Shown here: piece after piece, positions 11,460-23,589 of the stretch
How positions within the stretch are numbered: position 1 is the stretch's first letter
Layout of the letters: each line of letters starts with the position of its first letter
DNA from: Gordionus sp. m RMFG-2023
Taxonomy: Eukaryota; Nematomorpha; Gordioida; Chordodea; Parachordodidae
Direction: 5' to 3'
Assembly: GCF_954871325.1 (NCBI RefSeq)
Contig: NC_088777.1
Location: 53,134,002-53,198,001 of the forward strand
Length of the DNA stretch: 64,000 nucleotides
The notes under the pieces: model-generated
What the model saw: only the letters and a program-made list of their open reading frames with translations
What the model was told of the DNA's origin: nothing
The model's database searches: none
Program-made: the position numbers and the translations under genes

Positions 11460-13228
11460 TAAAAAATATTAAAAGATAATAAGTATTTTTTTTATTTTCT
11501 TTTACAAATATATTTTCAAAAAAAAAAATTAACTTTTTTTTATAAATATTTAATTTATATTATATATTTCTTAAAATAAAATAATTCTTTAACTCAAAAT
11601 AAATTAACATTTTTTTAACACTAAATTATAGACGGATTGTCATTAATTATTTATATGATTTATTATCATAAAAATTAATTGACAAAAGAAAAGGTGTTTT
11701 TAAAAAAATTTTTTTATAATTTATAATTTAATTTTGAAATTTATATTTTCAATTTATATATATATCTAAATCATCTGGTGTAAATTATTCAAAATGTCAT
11801 CGCAAATACATATCCAAATCGATGTAAGTGAGTCAGACCATCCAAAAAGATCAATTCAATTCAAGCTAAATTGATTAATTATATAGCGCATGGCAATATT
11901 TCTCAGAAACTGGCTGATAAAGTTTTGTCGATTTTGTAAATTGATACATTTCAGCCAATGTCATTGGTTGACAATCCATCATTTACCATGATGATTAAAA
12001 TTCTATCCCCTGGTACAACATTTTTTTTGTCGCCAGAACACTAATGATTGAAAGAGCAGACATAGATTCCCTAGTTAGAAACTCCATTGATAATTTTTTT
12101 AAAAAATAAAGGTTACTAATATAATAGTTATTTTTGATAATTTTTCTTATATTCAAAATTTGTATATAAAATTAAATACTGCCTTTCCCCTCAAGTTTCT
12201 AGTGATATCTGTATCTGATCTAGATAGATTTTTGATTAAAATATCTGTATCTAGATAGATTTTTGATTAAAATATCTGTATCTAGATATTATTTTAGACG
12301 ATGTATCTGAATCTAGATCCATTTAAAAAGTATCTTTTAACAACTCTGGTCTTTTTACATAAATTTTTTTTTTTTATATAATCAACAAAACTAACTTATA
12401 TTTAAATTATTTATAAAATGTTTTTTAAGTATTATGTACTGTGCAATTACATAGTGTTGCTAAACAGCTGTTTTGGACCGATTTAATGGCCAACTCAATG
12501 CTTCATCCAGAAAAATATTACCCAAGCCTGACTATTTTGTTCATAGAAGGAACAAAGGTTTAGACGTTATATTATCGAAATCTTGAGGCTTAGGCAATAT
12601 TTTTCTGGAAATCGGCTCAAAACGATCCTTTAAAGCCTAAAAAGTAATAGCTAATAGCGCGCTACCTTTTTTTTGGGCGATAGCTGAAGCTCGCTACTTT
12701 TAAAAATAGGACTTGACAACTCTGATAAGTTACATTCATAGTATTTTTAAAACGTAGAGTAGCGCGCTATTTAGCTATCGCTATCAAAAAAAAAGATAGA
12801 TCGCTACAATAGCGCGCTATTTTAACAAATCAGGATTCTACCTAAAAAACAATTACAATAAATTATTTGTTTTAAAAAATATATAATTAAATTGAATTAA
12901 ATCCGAGATGTATCAATATTCGCGAAGTAAATATCCATAAATTAGTATCTGTTATTGAAAAGAAGGTTTTAATATGGGTTGATTTCTTTTTTAAAACATA
13001 TATTTTTGTTTTGCCAATTTATGTTAATAAATTGAAATAAATAATTAATGAAGATTCGTCTAATAAATTAATGTTAAAAAAAATATATTAATTCAAAATT
13101 TTGGAATTTTAGTATATTAAAGATTTTTTTTTTGTTTTAAAATATATAAATTAATTTTTTTTTAAATATAATATACTAAAATATTACTATCCTTTTAAAA
13201 AAATTTTTTTTAATTAAATTAAATAGTT
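11460..13228. other. Spacer between the inverted arms
   Basis: AT-rich spacer of about 1.8 kb between the 5' ends of the two divergent 7TM genes. It contains a tandem triplication near 12200-12310 (TATCTGTATCTAGATAGATTTTTG) and the composite MITE at 12452-12849. Promoters of both genes presumably lie here, but no specific element can be named. Confidence 0.5.
12452..12849. mobile_element. Composite hAT-type MITE, copy 2
   Basis: The left end TAGTGTTGCTAAACAGC and the inner CCAGAAAAATATT match the hAT-type family. The flanks carry an exact 8-bp direct repeat (CAATTACA at 12444-12451 and 12850-12857). The right part is replaced by a second foldback unit at about 12635-12835, rich in TAGCGCGCTA on both strands, and the expected right TIR is not found. 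Most likely one MITE inserted into another, followed by decay. Confidence 0.5.
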
Positions 13229-13229
13229 T

Positions 13230-16200
13230 TACATGGTTGCTTTATACGCAAATCTTCATTGCGTATCATTGGCATTGAATCTCGCGTACATCTTCAAACG
13301 CTTAATTTTACGTTTCAAGGGCTGCCCACTGACCATAAAAGTGAAACGTCTACTGCTCAATAATAATAATATGGCAATAAAATTTAGAGAATTTACAAGT
13401 AGGTATTCGAGGGAAAAGAATTTGATCTATACCAATCGTAGAAAACTTCTCACAATGATAGCATTAATGGAAGCTGCGAATGATATTTACCGTATTTACA
13501 TAAATTCTCCAAGCGCCTTCAGCCTATTCATGTTTAAATTTATCTGCACAATTGGGGAATGTGTTAGTTCGACTATTTATTATTGTCAATACATGTCAAA
13601 AATGTTACTCTTGTATGACGATCTACATCGAATAAAAGAACCTTGTCAATATCAAAATTTTAACGTCAACATGCACATATTTGTCGCGATATTGGTAAGC
13701 GTTTTATTCTCTTCCCCTAAATGCTTTATGACTGACATCAATCTCAATTCCATTCCGTGTAATACGGAGTTGAGTTATATGATTCATTCATACATAACCA
13801 TTTGCTTTTATTGTTTTTACTTTGGGGTATCCATAATTTTATTAATTGTGACTTTTACCTATTGGAGGAGAAGCCGTAAAATATGTAGCGAATTAAATTG
13901 TATACCAATCAGCAATTTCAGCTCAACCAATCACGATGTAGACATGTTGATGACGTCGAGGACATTCATTTTAAATTTAAAATATGTCGAAGCGTGGAAA
14001 GTTAATGACATTTTTAGTTTACAAATATTCGATCCTTATAATATTTACATTTTAAGCTCCGTAATTCTTAGTATCCCGTACCTTATTATGGATGCACTAA
14101 CGATCCTTTCTCCACTAATCATAGATCTGAATTTTTACCTTCATATCTCTGAGAGATATCTTGTCATGTTTCTAATTCTTTCTATATATTACTGAATTGA
14201 ATTATAATTTTTGGGAAGTGATTTTAAATAAGGCAATAAAATTGGAGCCTAAATAAAAATGTTATATGTAGATATATATATATATGATATTTTTAATATT
14301 TGATTGTGTCACTCGCAGACCCATAGCTATGAATTTTTCAATTGGTAAATACGACAATTTTTGATTTTTAATATTTTAAGATAAATGAATTAAAAGATTT
14401 GATTTTGGAATATTTTTCTTTTCATTTATGCCATTTCTATCTTTCATTAACGCTCTAAACAATCACAAACGTCAGAAAAATGTAAAAAATTGAATAACTC
14501 ACATTTTACTTAAATATTTATTGGGTAAAAATAAGTAATTATAATGACGGGTGTCTGTTAGAGTAACTTCCGATACCTGTGAGTGATTCACACTCTATCA
14601 GGAAAATTTGATATTTTAAAAGAATTAGGGCCTTCTTCGTAGTAAAATATTCGTACCTCTTTAAAATTTCTAATACATCGTGTTAATAGGATCTGTATTG
14701 ATACAAAATTAATTTTAATGATCACGTAATAGGCAGGAAAGTAATTTACCATTATTTAATAAACATAATTCTCACTTAGAAAAATAGGTATTTTGGAAAA
14801 CATCTTCATGTAATATTGAATCGAAATTCAAATTACTAATATTTTATAAAATTTGGGGATAGGTAAAAACTTTTGGGGTCATTTGTGGGGCCAAATATTT
14901 TATAAGGACCTGGTTTTTTTTAAGGGGTGTAGGAGGGGGGGGGCGGAGAAGAATAAAAATTTATTTTGATGAAGGGACTGTCACTTGTCAGCATATTTAT
15001 ATCAAAGTTTACTACTAAACTTAGTAATGAGCATATATAGATTCTCATGTTATATGCAAGCAAGGGCCTTAACCTAACCTGTTTACTGTTTGAGCGAGAG
15101 TTAATTGCTATTATAAGGAGGACCTTATATAAGGGTAGGGATAAAGTTTATGATATCTTACGGATCCGTTTTGTTTTGTGGAATTAAATATACTATTACA
15201 ACTCCATGTTGTAATGGAAAATTTATTATTATAACAAGAAATATATCCTACATCAATTTTATATCAAAATTTTAATATTTTCTTTTTCCTTTATCGTTGT
15301 TATCTACACTATATAATATATATATATATAATATCGTTAATATCATTATTAAATTAAAGTGAATCCTCTGAATACATATACGATAAATAAAAAAAATGTA
15401 TTTTAAACGAATATATTAACAATATTAAAACGATATGATAGATATTTTTAAATATAAATATATATCTGTAAATAATGTGTAATTAACTTCCAGTTTTAAT
15501 TTGATATGTTTTAGTTAAAATTCTCTATGCCCTAAGATCCACTGCTATCTTCAAATTTAAGGGAGACCTGAACGAGTCATAAAAAATAATGGGATAAATG
15601 GCAAACCTTTGTCTTAATGACATAATTTGGCTTCGAGCACCTCTACCCAATTATATGGTGCAGCCAGAATTAGGTCCACAGATCTTTTTATCGACTTGTA
15701 GATTTATCTCCTCTAGGCTTGCGTGCACTACATTCTATGCTTCACATTCTTCTTCGACGGACTATTTACTAGATGAGGCTTTCTACTTATGGCCAGAGCA
15801 CAAACATAACTTCCACCAAGCAAAAAAGATTGTTGCAATCTGTTGACCCATTCCCCTCTTGCTGTTTTGAATATTGTTTCAGGTCATAAATTTCTGGATG
15901 CAATTCTTTTCTAAAAACTTATCCCTTGAGCTCAATGATCAGTAAATCATTTTGCCAATTGTTCAAACAAATTAGACTCACACAAATGTGCTATATGTCA
16001 CAAACAGGCGGATTCCGGTAGGCGTTCCCTTCAACGCATCAGAAATAGCGGTGAGCTCCCCTGAACACTCTATGCAATTCCCTTATAATTTGTGATTTAC
16101 ATTGAACCGAAATCCCTTCCACAACGAAACTTCCTGGCAATGGAGTCCCATCTTACCCTGAAAAGATGGCAAGTTCCTAGCTTGGGAAATTTTTCTGCAT

Positions 16201-16400
16201 CGACACCCCCCACCTTTAGCTTTATCCAACTAAAACAAAGATTTAGTAGGTTGTATAGAAAAATTGAAATTATGATAAAAGCTTGAGCATCTCGAATTAT
16301 TCGTACCAGTCATCATGACCATTTTTACCACTTTTGGTCCTCGGCCCTAAGAATTTTAGTCAAAAACAAAAAATCCAAATGAACTTTCTTATAATATACT
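13230..16400. repeat. Right arm of the large inverted duplication
   Basis: Reverse-complement counterpart of 5941-11455, from the 7TM gene start out to CTAAGAATTTTAG near 16350. It lacks the 2.4-kb segment of the left arm. Non-gene parts have diverged by substitutions and small indels, while both 7TM frames stayed open. Confidence 0.8.
13233..14195 (+). CDS. Intronless seven-transmembrane receptor-like protein, copy B
   Basis: This intact 320-residue single-exon frame is closely related to copies A and C. Approximate helices: 5-26, 70-90, 98-128, 148-164, 186-210, 261-280, 299-320. Cys104 and Cys110 sit near the start of TM3; Cys164 and Cys176 flank the following outer loop. YDDLHRI is at 128-134 and WRRSRK at 211-216. 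The protein stops directly after LILSIYY. The N-terminus lacks the extra MYK-type residues of copies A and C and starts four residues before TM1, so an upstream start or exon cannot be excluded. The gene is transcribed away from copy A. The family is best described as 7TM, class A-like topology; ligand unknown. Confidence 0.75.
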   Translation: MVALYANLHCVSLALNLAYIFKRLILRFKGCPLTIKVKRLLLNNNNMAIKFREFTSRYSREKNLIYTNRRKLLTMIALMEAANDIYRIYINSPSAFSLFMFKFICTIGECVSSTIYYCQYMSKMLLLYDDLHRIKEPCQYQNFNVNMHIFVAILVSVLFSSPKCFMTDINLNSIPCNTELSYMIHSYITICFYCFYFGVSIILLIVTFTYWRRSRKICSELNCIPISNFSSTNHDVDMLMTSRTFILNLKYVEAWKVNDIFSLQIFDPYNIYILSSVILSIPYLIMDALTILSPLIIDLNFYLHISERYLVMFLILSIYY

Positions 16401-16670
16401 ATTTTTGTTATACTTTATTTTTTATTGGTTCTGGTAAAACTAAAAAAATTATATACAATATTTAGTATTTTTTACGTACTTGATAGCCAATGTGGAAAAT
16501 AAAAGTTTCAAAAACTAATAAACCTTAATGCTTAAAATTTAAACCATGGATACTTCAATGGTTCTAAGAATGTTTTTTTTATGCAGGAATTGGCTCAAAA
16601 GTTTTTAAATGATTTAAATATTTAACACGTCAAAAGTAACTTACTTAATTTTTTTAAATTTATACATGAT
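14200..16670. other. Downstream flank of copy B, no gene supported
   Basis: Duplicated non-coding flank. ORFs at 15598-15846 and 16092-16286 have partial counterparts in the left arm near 6250-6620, but the frames are broken there and no family is recognised. They may be relics of a retroelement carried within the duplicated unit. Confidence 0.4.
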
Positions 16671-16679
16671 TATATACTA

Positions 16680-16800
16680 TAGATCTGCAAAAGTTGGCCC
16701 GGCCTCTAATACATTTAAATGAAATTCGGGCCAGGCCGGGTCGGGCCATGTTAAAATTCGGGCCGGGACGGGCTTGAAAAATTAGGCCCGATGTAGATCA
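16680..16800. repeat. GC-rich GGCCCGG repeat fragment
   Basis: Repeated GGCCCGGCC, CGGGCCAGGCCGGGTCGGGCC and GGGCCGGGACGGGC in AT-rich surroundings, as in the larger elements at 20233 and 40238. Starts near AGATCTGCAAA; a right end is not clear. Confidence 0.5.
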
Positions 16801-17852
16801 CCAATGTATACTCTGTTAGCGTCAATGTGTTTTATTTCCGACAATGTGTTATACTTTTTTCCAACTTTAAATCATCTTCTTTTTTTCGCGCCTTTTTTTA
16901 AAAAAAAAATAATTTTTAAATCGAATTTTTACCGGAAATGGTTTCGAGAGTAATCTCATGAATTTTAGATAATTTTTGCCGTTTAACCCCATAATTTATT
17001 TTTTTAAAAAAATATTATATTAAATTCACAAGTTCATAGTGAATTTTTTTTTTTTCCTTTCATGGGTTACTTTATTAGAATATTTACTGATATGATCAAT
17101 AAATAAAGGTGAAAAATGTAGAAATAGAATTTACGGGAAAGGATAGGGAATATAAAAAAAAGGAGGAAGCTAAGGAATATGGAAGGATATTCAATGGAAT
17201 AGATGAAGCTTAAATAGTTAGAGCCAATCATGACGGTAGCAAGTCTTTGTGGCGTAAGAAGAGGGATTTCTTAGGCTGATCGGTTTTTCCGCGAATCCGC
17301 TTGCCTAATTCTTTGGAAAAGCGTTGCGCTTTGCTACCCAAGGTGATGAGAATGGAGCAGGCGATGGGTATGAATAAGAAAGAAGGGTCTAAGGAACTTG
17401 TCTGAATATTTATAAATATGAATTGAACCTGGGTACAGTTAAAATATTATTATAATATTTTAATTTATTTACTTTAAGATTAACTTCTTTTTTTAATATA
17501 AAAAACTACAATCTTGAAGTGCTATAACACCAATCGCGAAGGAATACCTAAAAATTTGCGTCTGTACCAATATCTTCCTTCCTGTTGGCCCTCTTCTATA
17601 AAATATGGGAAGGCGGAAAAACTCCAGCAGAAGGGAACAAATCCTTCTCATGTAATTTCACTAAGATCAGAGGTCCACAAAATGTCAGGCTGTAACCCTT
17701 ACATCCTGCGTTTCAAAGATTTGAGATAAATATACGTAAATTAAGATCTTTAACGATCATTTTATTAAAAATTAGAATAGATAGAACATTTTTTATGCCC
17801 AAGAAATGAAAAATATTATGTATACGTGATGTTGCGGCTATTTCGACGTATA

Positions 17853-17995
17853 TAGTGTGTGTTGTTAAACGGCTCGATTTTAACCGGTTTTTAAAACCGG
17901 CTGACCCAACATTATAGCCAGGAAAATATTACCTAAGCGTCCAGATTTCGCCAATGGATGTAAATCGGCTCGAATTGAGCCTTTTAACAACACTA
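17853..17995. mobile_element. hAT-type MITE, copy 3 (internally deleted)
   Basis: This 143-bp element starts TAGTGTGTGTTGTTAAACGG and ends TTTAACAACACTA. It is flanked by 8-bp duplications differing at one base (GACGTATA and GACGTATG). The central part present in the 223-bp copies is missing. Confidence 0.8.
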
Positions 17996-18249
17996 GACGT
18001 ATGTGCACTTAAGTTTGGCTTCAAAGATATTGGCTCCTGATGAACATACTTTCTCTCTCTCTCTATTAAAAGAATTGCATTCTCGTGCTTTTGCTGAGGG
18101 ATGTTCGCACTCACCCTAAGATCTTATTTAATCGATATAACCAAGGAAGAACTTATTAAAACAGTTTTATCTTTTAATAAAACCTCAGCGGGAGAATCGA
18201 TGGTTTTCGCCCAGCCCCCCTAAAAATTCCTATTCAAGATTCATTTGCA

Positions 18250-19915
18250 AATTCATTGGTATACGAAAATATGTTTAAACAAAGATTTACCTAGTAAAAT
18301 TCACCAATTCCTTTTTTGGTGCAAGATTAATTGCACTATCTAAGCCTGTTGATGGGGTTCGGCCCATTGGAATAGGTTCTTTTTTTTTTAGGAGACTTGT
18401 AGCTAAAGTAATCATTGAGTGCATCAAACCTGATGCTTCAAAAATGCTCCAAACATATCAACTAGGCTTTGATACTAGAGGGGGATACGAAATAGCCCTC
18501 AACTTTTTTTTTGTATGTATATATCGTAGATCCTCCTCCAGACACCATAATCTGTGAGCTGGATTCTGATTCGAATATATTTTACGAAAAACTTCTAGTT
18601 AATGCAAGATTTATTGAACAGTCATATGGCTGCAAATCCCTTCTCAAATACGGGGGAATATACGATTAGTTCTGATGAAGGGTTACAACAAGGAGACCCT
18701 TTGGGTCCTCTCATATTTAGCTTAGGCATACATAACCTAATTCATTCTTTAAAAAAACCTTTTTAACTTACACATAAAAATATGGATCTGGATGACGGCG
18801 TGCACCATCTGCGGACATTCTAAAAATATTTTAGCAGCGATAGATTATGTAGAGCAAAATTCTCTAAACATAGGTTCTTACTCTAAATTTGAAATATGTT
18901 TTTTTTAAATTCGATTACTCTCGAAGTCCAGGGGTTTAAAAATCATTAAAGAAAGTGAAATTAATCTTCTTGGTTCACCTCTAAGAATTTTTCCAACTGT
19001 GAGGTGTTCATGCAAAAATTTCTTAGAGGCTTATTAAGGCTAGAAAATATTTAGAAAAGAAATACTCTCACACCAGAGTTTTTTTATTTAAAAAAAATTT
19101 TTTTTTTACCAAAGATATTGTACATATTTTTTTAGATCTTCTTCCTTTTTTTTTTTAAATAATGAAATTATTAATCCTTTTCATAAATTCTTCAGAAGTA
19201 TATTAGAAAATATTTTAAATATTAAATTGGAAGATTCTGGAGCTTCTCACAATTACAAGATTAATTTCTTTTAAATCTTATATCTATTTCTTCATTTTTA
19301 ACAACGCGTTTGATGAACAACGCCATGATATCTTCTTTTATCACTCCTAAAGATAACCTTTTGTATTCGACATCTTGGATATCTTTAACTATATCTGAAG
19401 CTGTTTTACCAGCAGTTTTAACATGTCAATCAATTTTTGAACCTTTAATTAAAAAAAATTTTTTAAATACTTTCATCAAACCCCCCTTTAGAATATATTC
19501 CACTATTACAAAATGCTGACTGTACTAGGTTGTTATGAATGGCTGGAAGCATTACCAAGTCTTCTAGGTAACCACTTATCAGATGAACAATTAAGAGTTG
19601 CCATAGGCTATTGAATTTGATGTGACATATTTCAACCACATACATGCATAAAATATAAAATATTTGATTCCAAAGGGAGACATTATCTTAATTGTATATA
19701 TAGACAAGGCAGATATGCAAGACACGCATCAATTAATTCAGTTATTAGCCGTTCTCTTATCAGGGCCCGAATACTAAACATCCTGGAGCCTGCTAATTTA
19801 TCATTAGATAATGGCCTAAGACCGGATGGCTTAACTTATGTGCCTTTAGGCAAATCCTTAATTTGGGACTTGAGATGCGTCTCTTCATTTCCAAAAAAAA
19901 AAAATTCTGACCCGG
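18250..19915 (+). pseudogene. LINE-like (non-LTR) retrotransposon ORF, degraded
   Basis: Translated fragments follow the order of a reverse transcriptase found in invertebrate non-LTR elements. SKPVDGVRPIGIG followed by RRLVAK lies near 18340-18400. DEGLQQGDPLGPLIFSLGI starts at 18673. The catalytic LDDGV is at 18788-18802 in another frame. LEALPSLLGNHLSDEQLRVA starts near 19540, CDIFQPHTC follows, and one clean frame from 19672 to about 19893 has GRHYLNC, RYARHASIN, LRPDGLTYVPLGKSLIWDL. Frameshifts and stops (for example between the GDP and LDDG blocks) and lost segments make it non-functional. The normal role would be target-primed reverse transcription. No 3' poly-A tail or target duplication was delimited. 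Confidence 0.8.
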
Positions 19916-19919
19916 TTGA

Positions 19920-20232
19920 TATCACCGAGAGAAAAAAAATACAATTAAATATTCGAATTTAACAAATTTTAATTTGTTTTAAACCAATCGTTATCTCTTC
20001 CCTTGGAACATATGTCATGCCGAATTTTAAAAATTTTTTAAATAATTATAGGCGGCTAAATAAGTGCCTTTAAAATTAAAATCTAAAGAATTTTATTTTT
20101 TTAAAAGACAAAATATACAAATTTTACCATTTTAAAAATATAATTAATTCATGTTTTTTTGGGGGAACTTCTTAGTCCTACCTTCGTTTTTTATAAGATT
20201 GAGTTTTTTTTAGCTTCTGGTACTTTGTAATT
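19920..20232. other. AT-rich spacer, nothing recognised
   Basis: Short spacer between the LINE remnant and the GC-rich element. No signals beyond simple T runs. Confidence 0.4.
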
Positions 20233-20680
20233 AGGGATCTGCATCGGGCCGAATGTTTCAAGCCCGACCCGGCCCGACCCGGCCGGATAATTTTTTTAAA
20301 AAGTTCTGCCGGCCCGGCCGGTACCCGAAATATTTTTTTTAAAAAATTTACTGATCCGGCCCTACCCGAATCTGTCTAAATATAGAAATCAATTTTTATA
20401 ATTACTCAACATAAAAGATATATATTATGTGGCGTCTAGTTTCTATAATAAAGTCGTCGAATATTTTTATTTTGCGTAAAAAAATTCCACATAAAATTGA
20501 TAAATTTAGGAGATATTGTAAAAAATACATTCCATGGCCAGACCCGATCACCGAATTTTTTTAAAAAATATTAGGCCCGACCCAAACCGAACTCGATTTT
20601 TTTAAAAATAGGCCCGACCCGGCTCGAAACCCGTTCGGACCGGGTATGTGCCGGGCCTACTTTAGCAGCTGATCTCTAAT
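20233..20680. mobile_element. GC-rich foldback element (GGCCCG family)
   Basis: Starts TTAGGGATCTGC and ends GCAGCTGATCTCTAA, an imperfect TIR. The subterminal arms are built of CCCGACCCGGCCCG repeats on one side and their inverse on the other, joined by an AT-rich core. About 450 bp, no coding capacity. Flanks share TAATTA-like bases but a clean target duplication is not certain. Confidence 0.6.
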
Positions 20681-20689
20681 TATAATTAT

Positions 20690-21440
20690 TGGTAAATTAT
20701 CAGAAACTTTTAAAGAACTTCCCCTTACCCTCTTTTATAGTGGATCATTGGGAGTATTCTTTGGTTTCAATTTTCTAAAAAAAATCCCCATTTTAATATT
20801 TTATAAATTCGTTATCCAAATTGTATATAGCATATAACTGACACCAACAACTTAGGTTCCAGATGGTACGCCGAAAACAATACAATTATTTTATTTTTAC
20901 TTAAATCTATAAAGGTTTTTCGATTTTACTAGAAATATACTAATTAAAATATCAATATTTTACAATTTCACATTGAAATATATATACTATTTGATTATTT
21001 AAAAAATTTTACCAAACCATATGGAACCTGTTTCAAATCCTTACGAAGAATGGATCGGTAAGATGTTTTTAACTTTTGGGCCGAATTTATTTGTATAAGC
21101 TTTGATATTTTTGGTAAACTGACACGTGTGCCAACAAGATTAGGCCCCCATGTCTGCATATAACTGAAAAATTTATTTCTACTTATTCATCACTAAGCTA
21201 AGTTCCATTGGAAAACTTTGAAACGAATAATATGACGACAATTGTCAGCATCAAAGGATAAGTTGATTTATTTTTTAAGCTTGTTTATATTTAAATATTA
21301 AATATTAATAGAATCAATATCGATATTATAATATATATAATAGTATTTTAATATATTTTGCCTCTCAAAAACATTTATTTAACGAGTTTAACCTTCGGAA
21401 AATTTAAATTATTATTTCCCTTTTTTACGATCTCCTCCTT
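20690..21440. other. Intergenic, no gene seen
   Basis: AT-rich sequence without supported features; its last part corresponds to the downstream flank of the 7TM genes. Confidence 0.4.
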
Positions 21441-21527
21441 GATAATAATAAAATTTTTAAAATAATATATAGAAGAAATGAGAAACATTACAAGATATCT
21501 TTTTTCTTTCTTTCTCTCTCTCTCTCT

Positions 21528-21716
<189 letters not shown>

Positions 21717-22230
21717 CTTGATAATACAAGAGTTTATAATGATTTTTAACCAGAGTCATTTTAATACGTCTACGTTTTGCGATTGGTTAGTTTCCCACGT
21801 GATCTAATGGTGTTGATTCTTATCAAATTTTGTTTCATTGCATATTTTATATCTTCTAGTGTAATAGGTATTAAAATAAAATGCTGGAGGCCGCCTCAAA
21901 GTCTAAAATAATAGAAGCAGATTATGCAGGAATGAATTAAATTCCAATCCTTATTACATGGCATGATTGAGATTGGTATCAAATCATGAAATTGGAAGGG
22001 AAGAGAACAAAATTCTTATCAAAATTGTCATGCCATAGATATGTATACATATTGATGTTCAGTCTTTGATATTGACAAGGTTCCTCTTATTAGAAGCAAA
22101 ATATCGTGTAAAATGGAGAATTTTAGATAGACACTGACAATACATGAAATATGGGTGAAGACGTTGGAGGATAATATTTAAAATACAGCAAATATCGTTC
22201 ACACTGCATTCATTACGATTAGTAGACAAC

Positions 22231-22375
22231 ACAATAGGTGTTGTTAAAAACGACCCTTTTGGGCAAAAATAATATTATGGTAAGCCTCCAGATTTGTCAT
22301 ATAGATGTGGCAAACCTTTCATGCCATATTATGAGAATTCCATGCTCACATAATATTATTTTTGTTATAATCTTT
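22231..22375. mobile_element. Small foldback MITE within the 7TM pseudogene
   Basis: Inverted copies of AAAAATAATATTATG (near 22266) and CATAATATTATTTTT (near 22355) bracket about 75 bp. It interrupts the correspondence with intact 7TM copies. The left end resembles the TGTTGTTAAA start of the hAT-type family but the rest differs. Confidence 0.5.
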
Positions 22376-22691
22376 TTCATCATATTCTCTCTCCGTTGGA
22401 ATTGGTCCAGCTTGTAGATTCTTTAAATTTTATTGCTTACGGTATTTTTAACTTTTATATGTTCGATGGAAACCCTTTAAAAAACATAAAATTACGCATT
22501 TTAATATGTGTATATGAGATTTAATACCAATGATAAGCAAATGAAAAATACCCACGTTGCCCCTATATTTAATATGGATAAATATTTGATAGTGGCATTT
22601 TTACTTATTTCTAATATATATATTTTACTTTCTTACAAAATATATTTTATAAAATTTAAAATAAATTAATTTTTTTTTTGTGAGTGAAATT

Positions 22692-23071
22692 CAGGGACCC
22701 GAACCGATATAAGATTCAAAATAACTCATTTTTAAATATATTATTTGAACGTAATAAGTAATACATTTTTTAATATAAATTGGATTCCTTTTTGTTCGTT
22801 ATGACGATAACACTAGTTTTAGCCCCCGAAAAAGCCCTTCTTTCTACAGAAACTTGTGTTGCGGGAACCGCCAAGTACTGTAAGAGCAAGTTTATATAAT
22901 TCTGGATATTCAAATTATTCCCATTTCTAAAATATAAAAATTGAACCGGTTTGAACCGGTTTAACCGTTTTCAAAAAATAATTATATCGGTTCGGTTACG
23001 GTTACGGATCAGATATTTATACCGGTTTATAACGGTTTAACGGTTTCGTTACGACTCACTCCGGGTCCCTG
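22692..23071. mobile_element. 380-bp hAT-type MITE, AACCGG family
   Basis: Perfect 10-bp TIRs (CAGGGACCCG and CGGGTCCCTG) and a perfect 8-bp target duplication (GTGAAATT at 22684-22691 and 23072-23079). The right half is rich in AACCGGTTT and CGGTTACGG repeats. No transposase. The 8-bp duplication supports hAT. Confidence 0.9.
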
Positions 23072-23371
23072 GTGAAATTTTATCTTTCGACAAGATAAAT
23101 TCTTAGTCAATATTATTTAAAAATCGATATATTGCAGAGAGTAATTATTTATAATATTAAATATATATTTTTTTAAAATTTATTATCTCAAAAATGCAAA
23201 AAAAATTTAAAAACCACCACTTATTTTTAAACATTATAATTTATGTACGAAATTATTATCAATTATTTATTACCATTTATTTATCATAAATTAAAAGACA
23301 CACAAAGAAAGGTTTCATATTCAATTTTCATTTTTCTTTTAAAACTAGAAAGCGATTGTATAATAGTTACA

Positions 23372-23574
23372 CTGTTGTTAAACGGTGTCAAAGGCGGCTA
23401 ACTCAATATTTTATCCAGAATAATATTCTGAAGATTTTGCTTATAGATGGCACAAAGGTCTAGACATCTATTAGCAAAAGTCTGGGAGCCTTGGGCAACA
23501 TTTCTTTGGGCTAAAACATTGAGTCAGCTGTTTTTTTATAAAAAATCGGCTTAAAATGAGTCATTTAACAACAC
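23372..23574. mobile_element. hAT-type MITE, copy 4
   Basis: Starts CTGTTGTTAAACGG and ends TTTAACAACAC, with the family's inner sequences (GGCTAACTCAATATTTTATCC, AAAATCGGCT). Perfect 8-bp duplication TAGTTACA at 23364-23371 and 23575-23582. Confidence 0.85.
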
Positions 23575-23589
23575 TAGTTACAATACACG

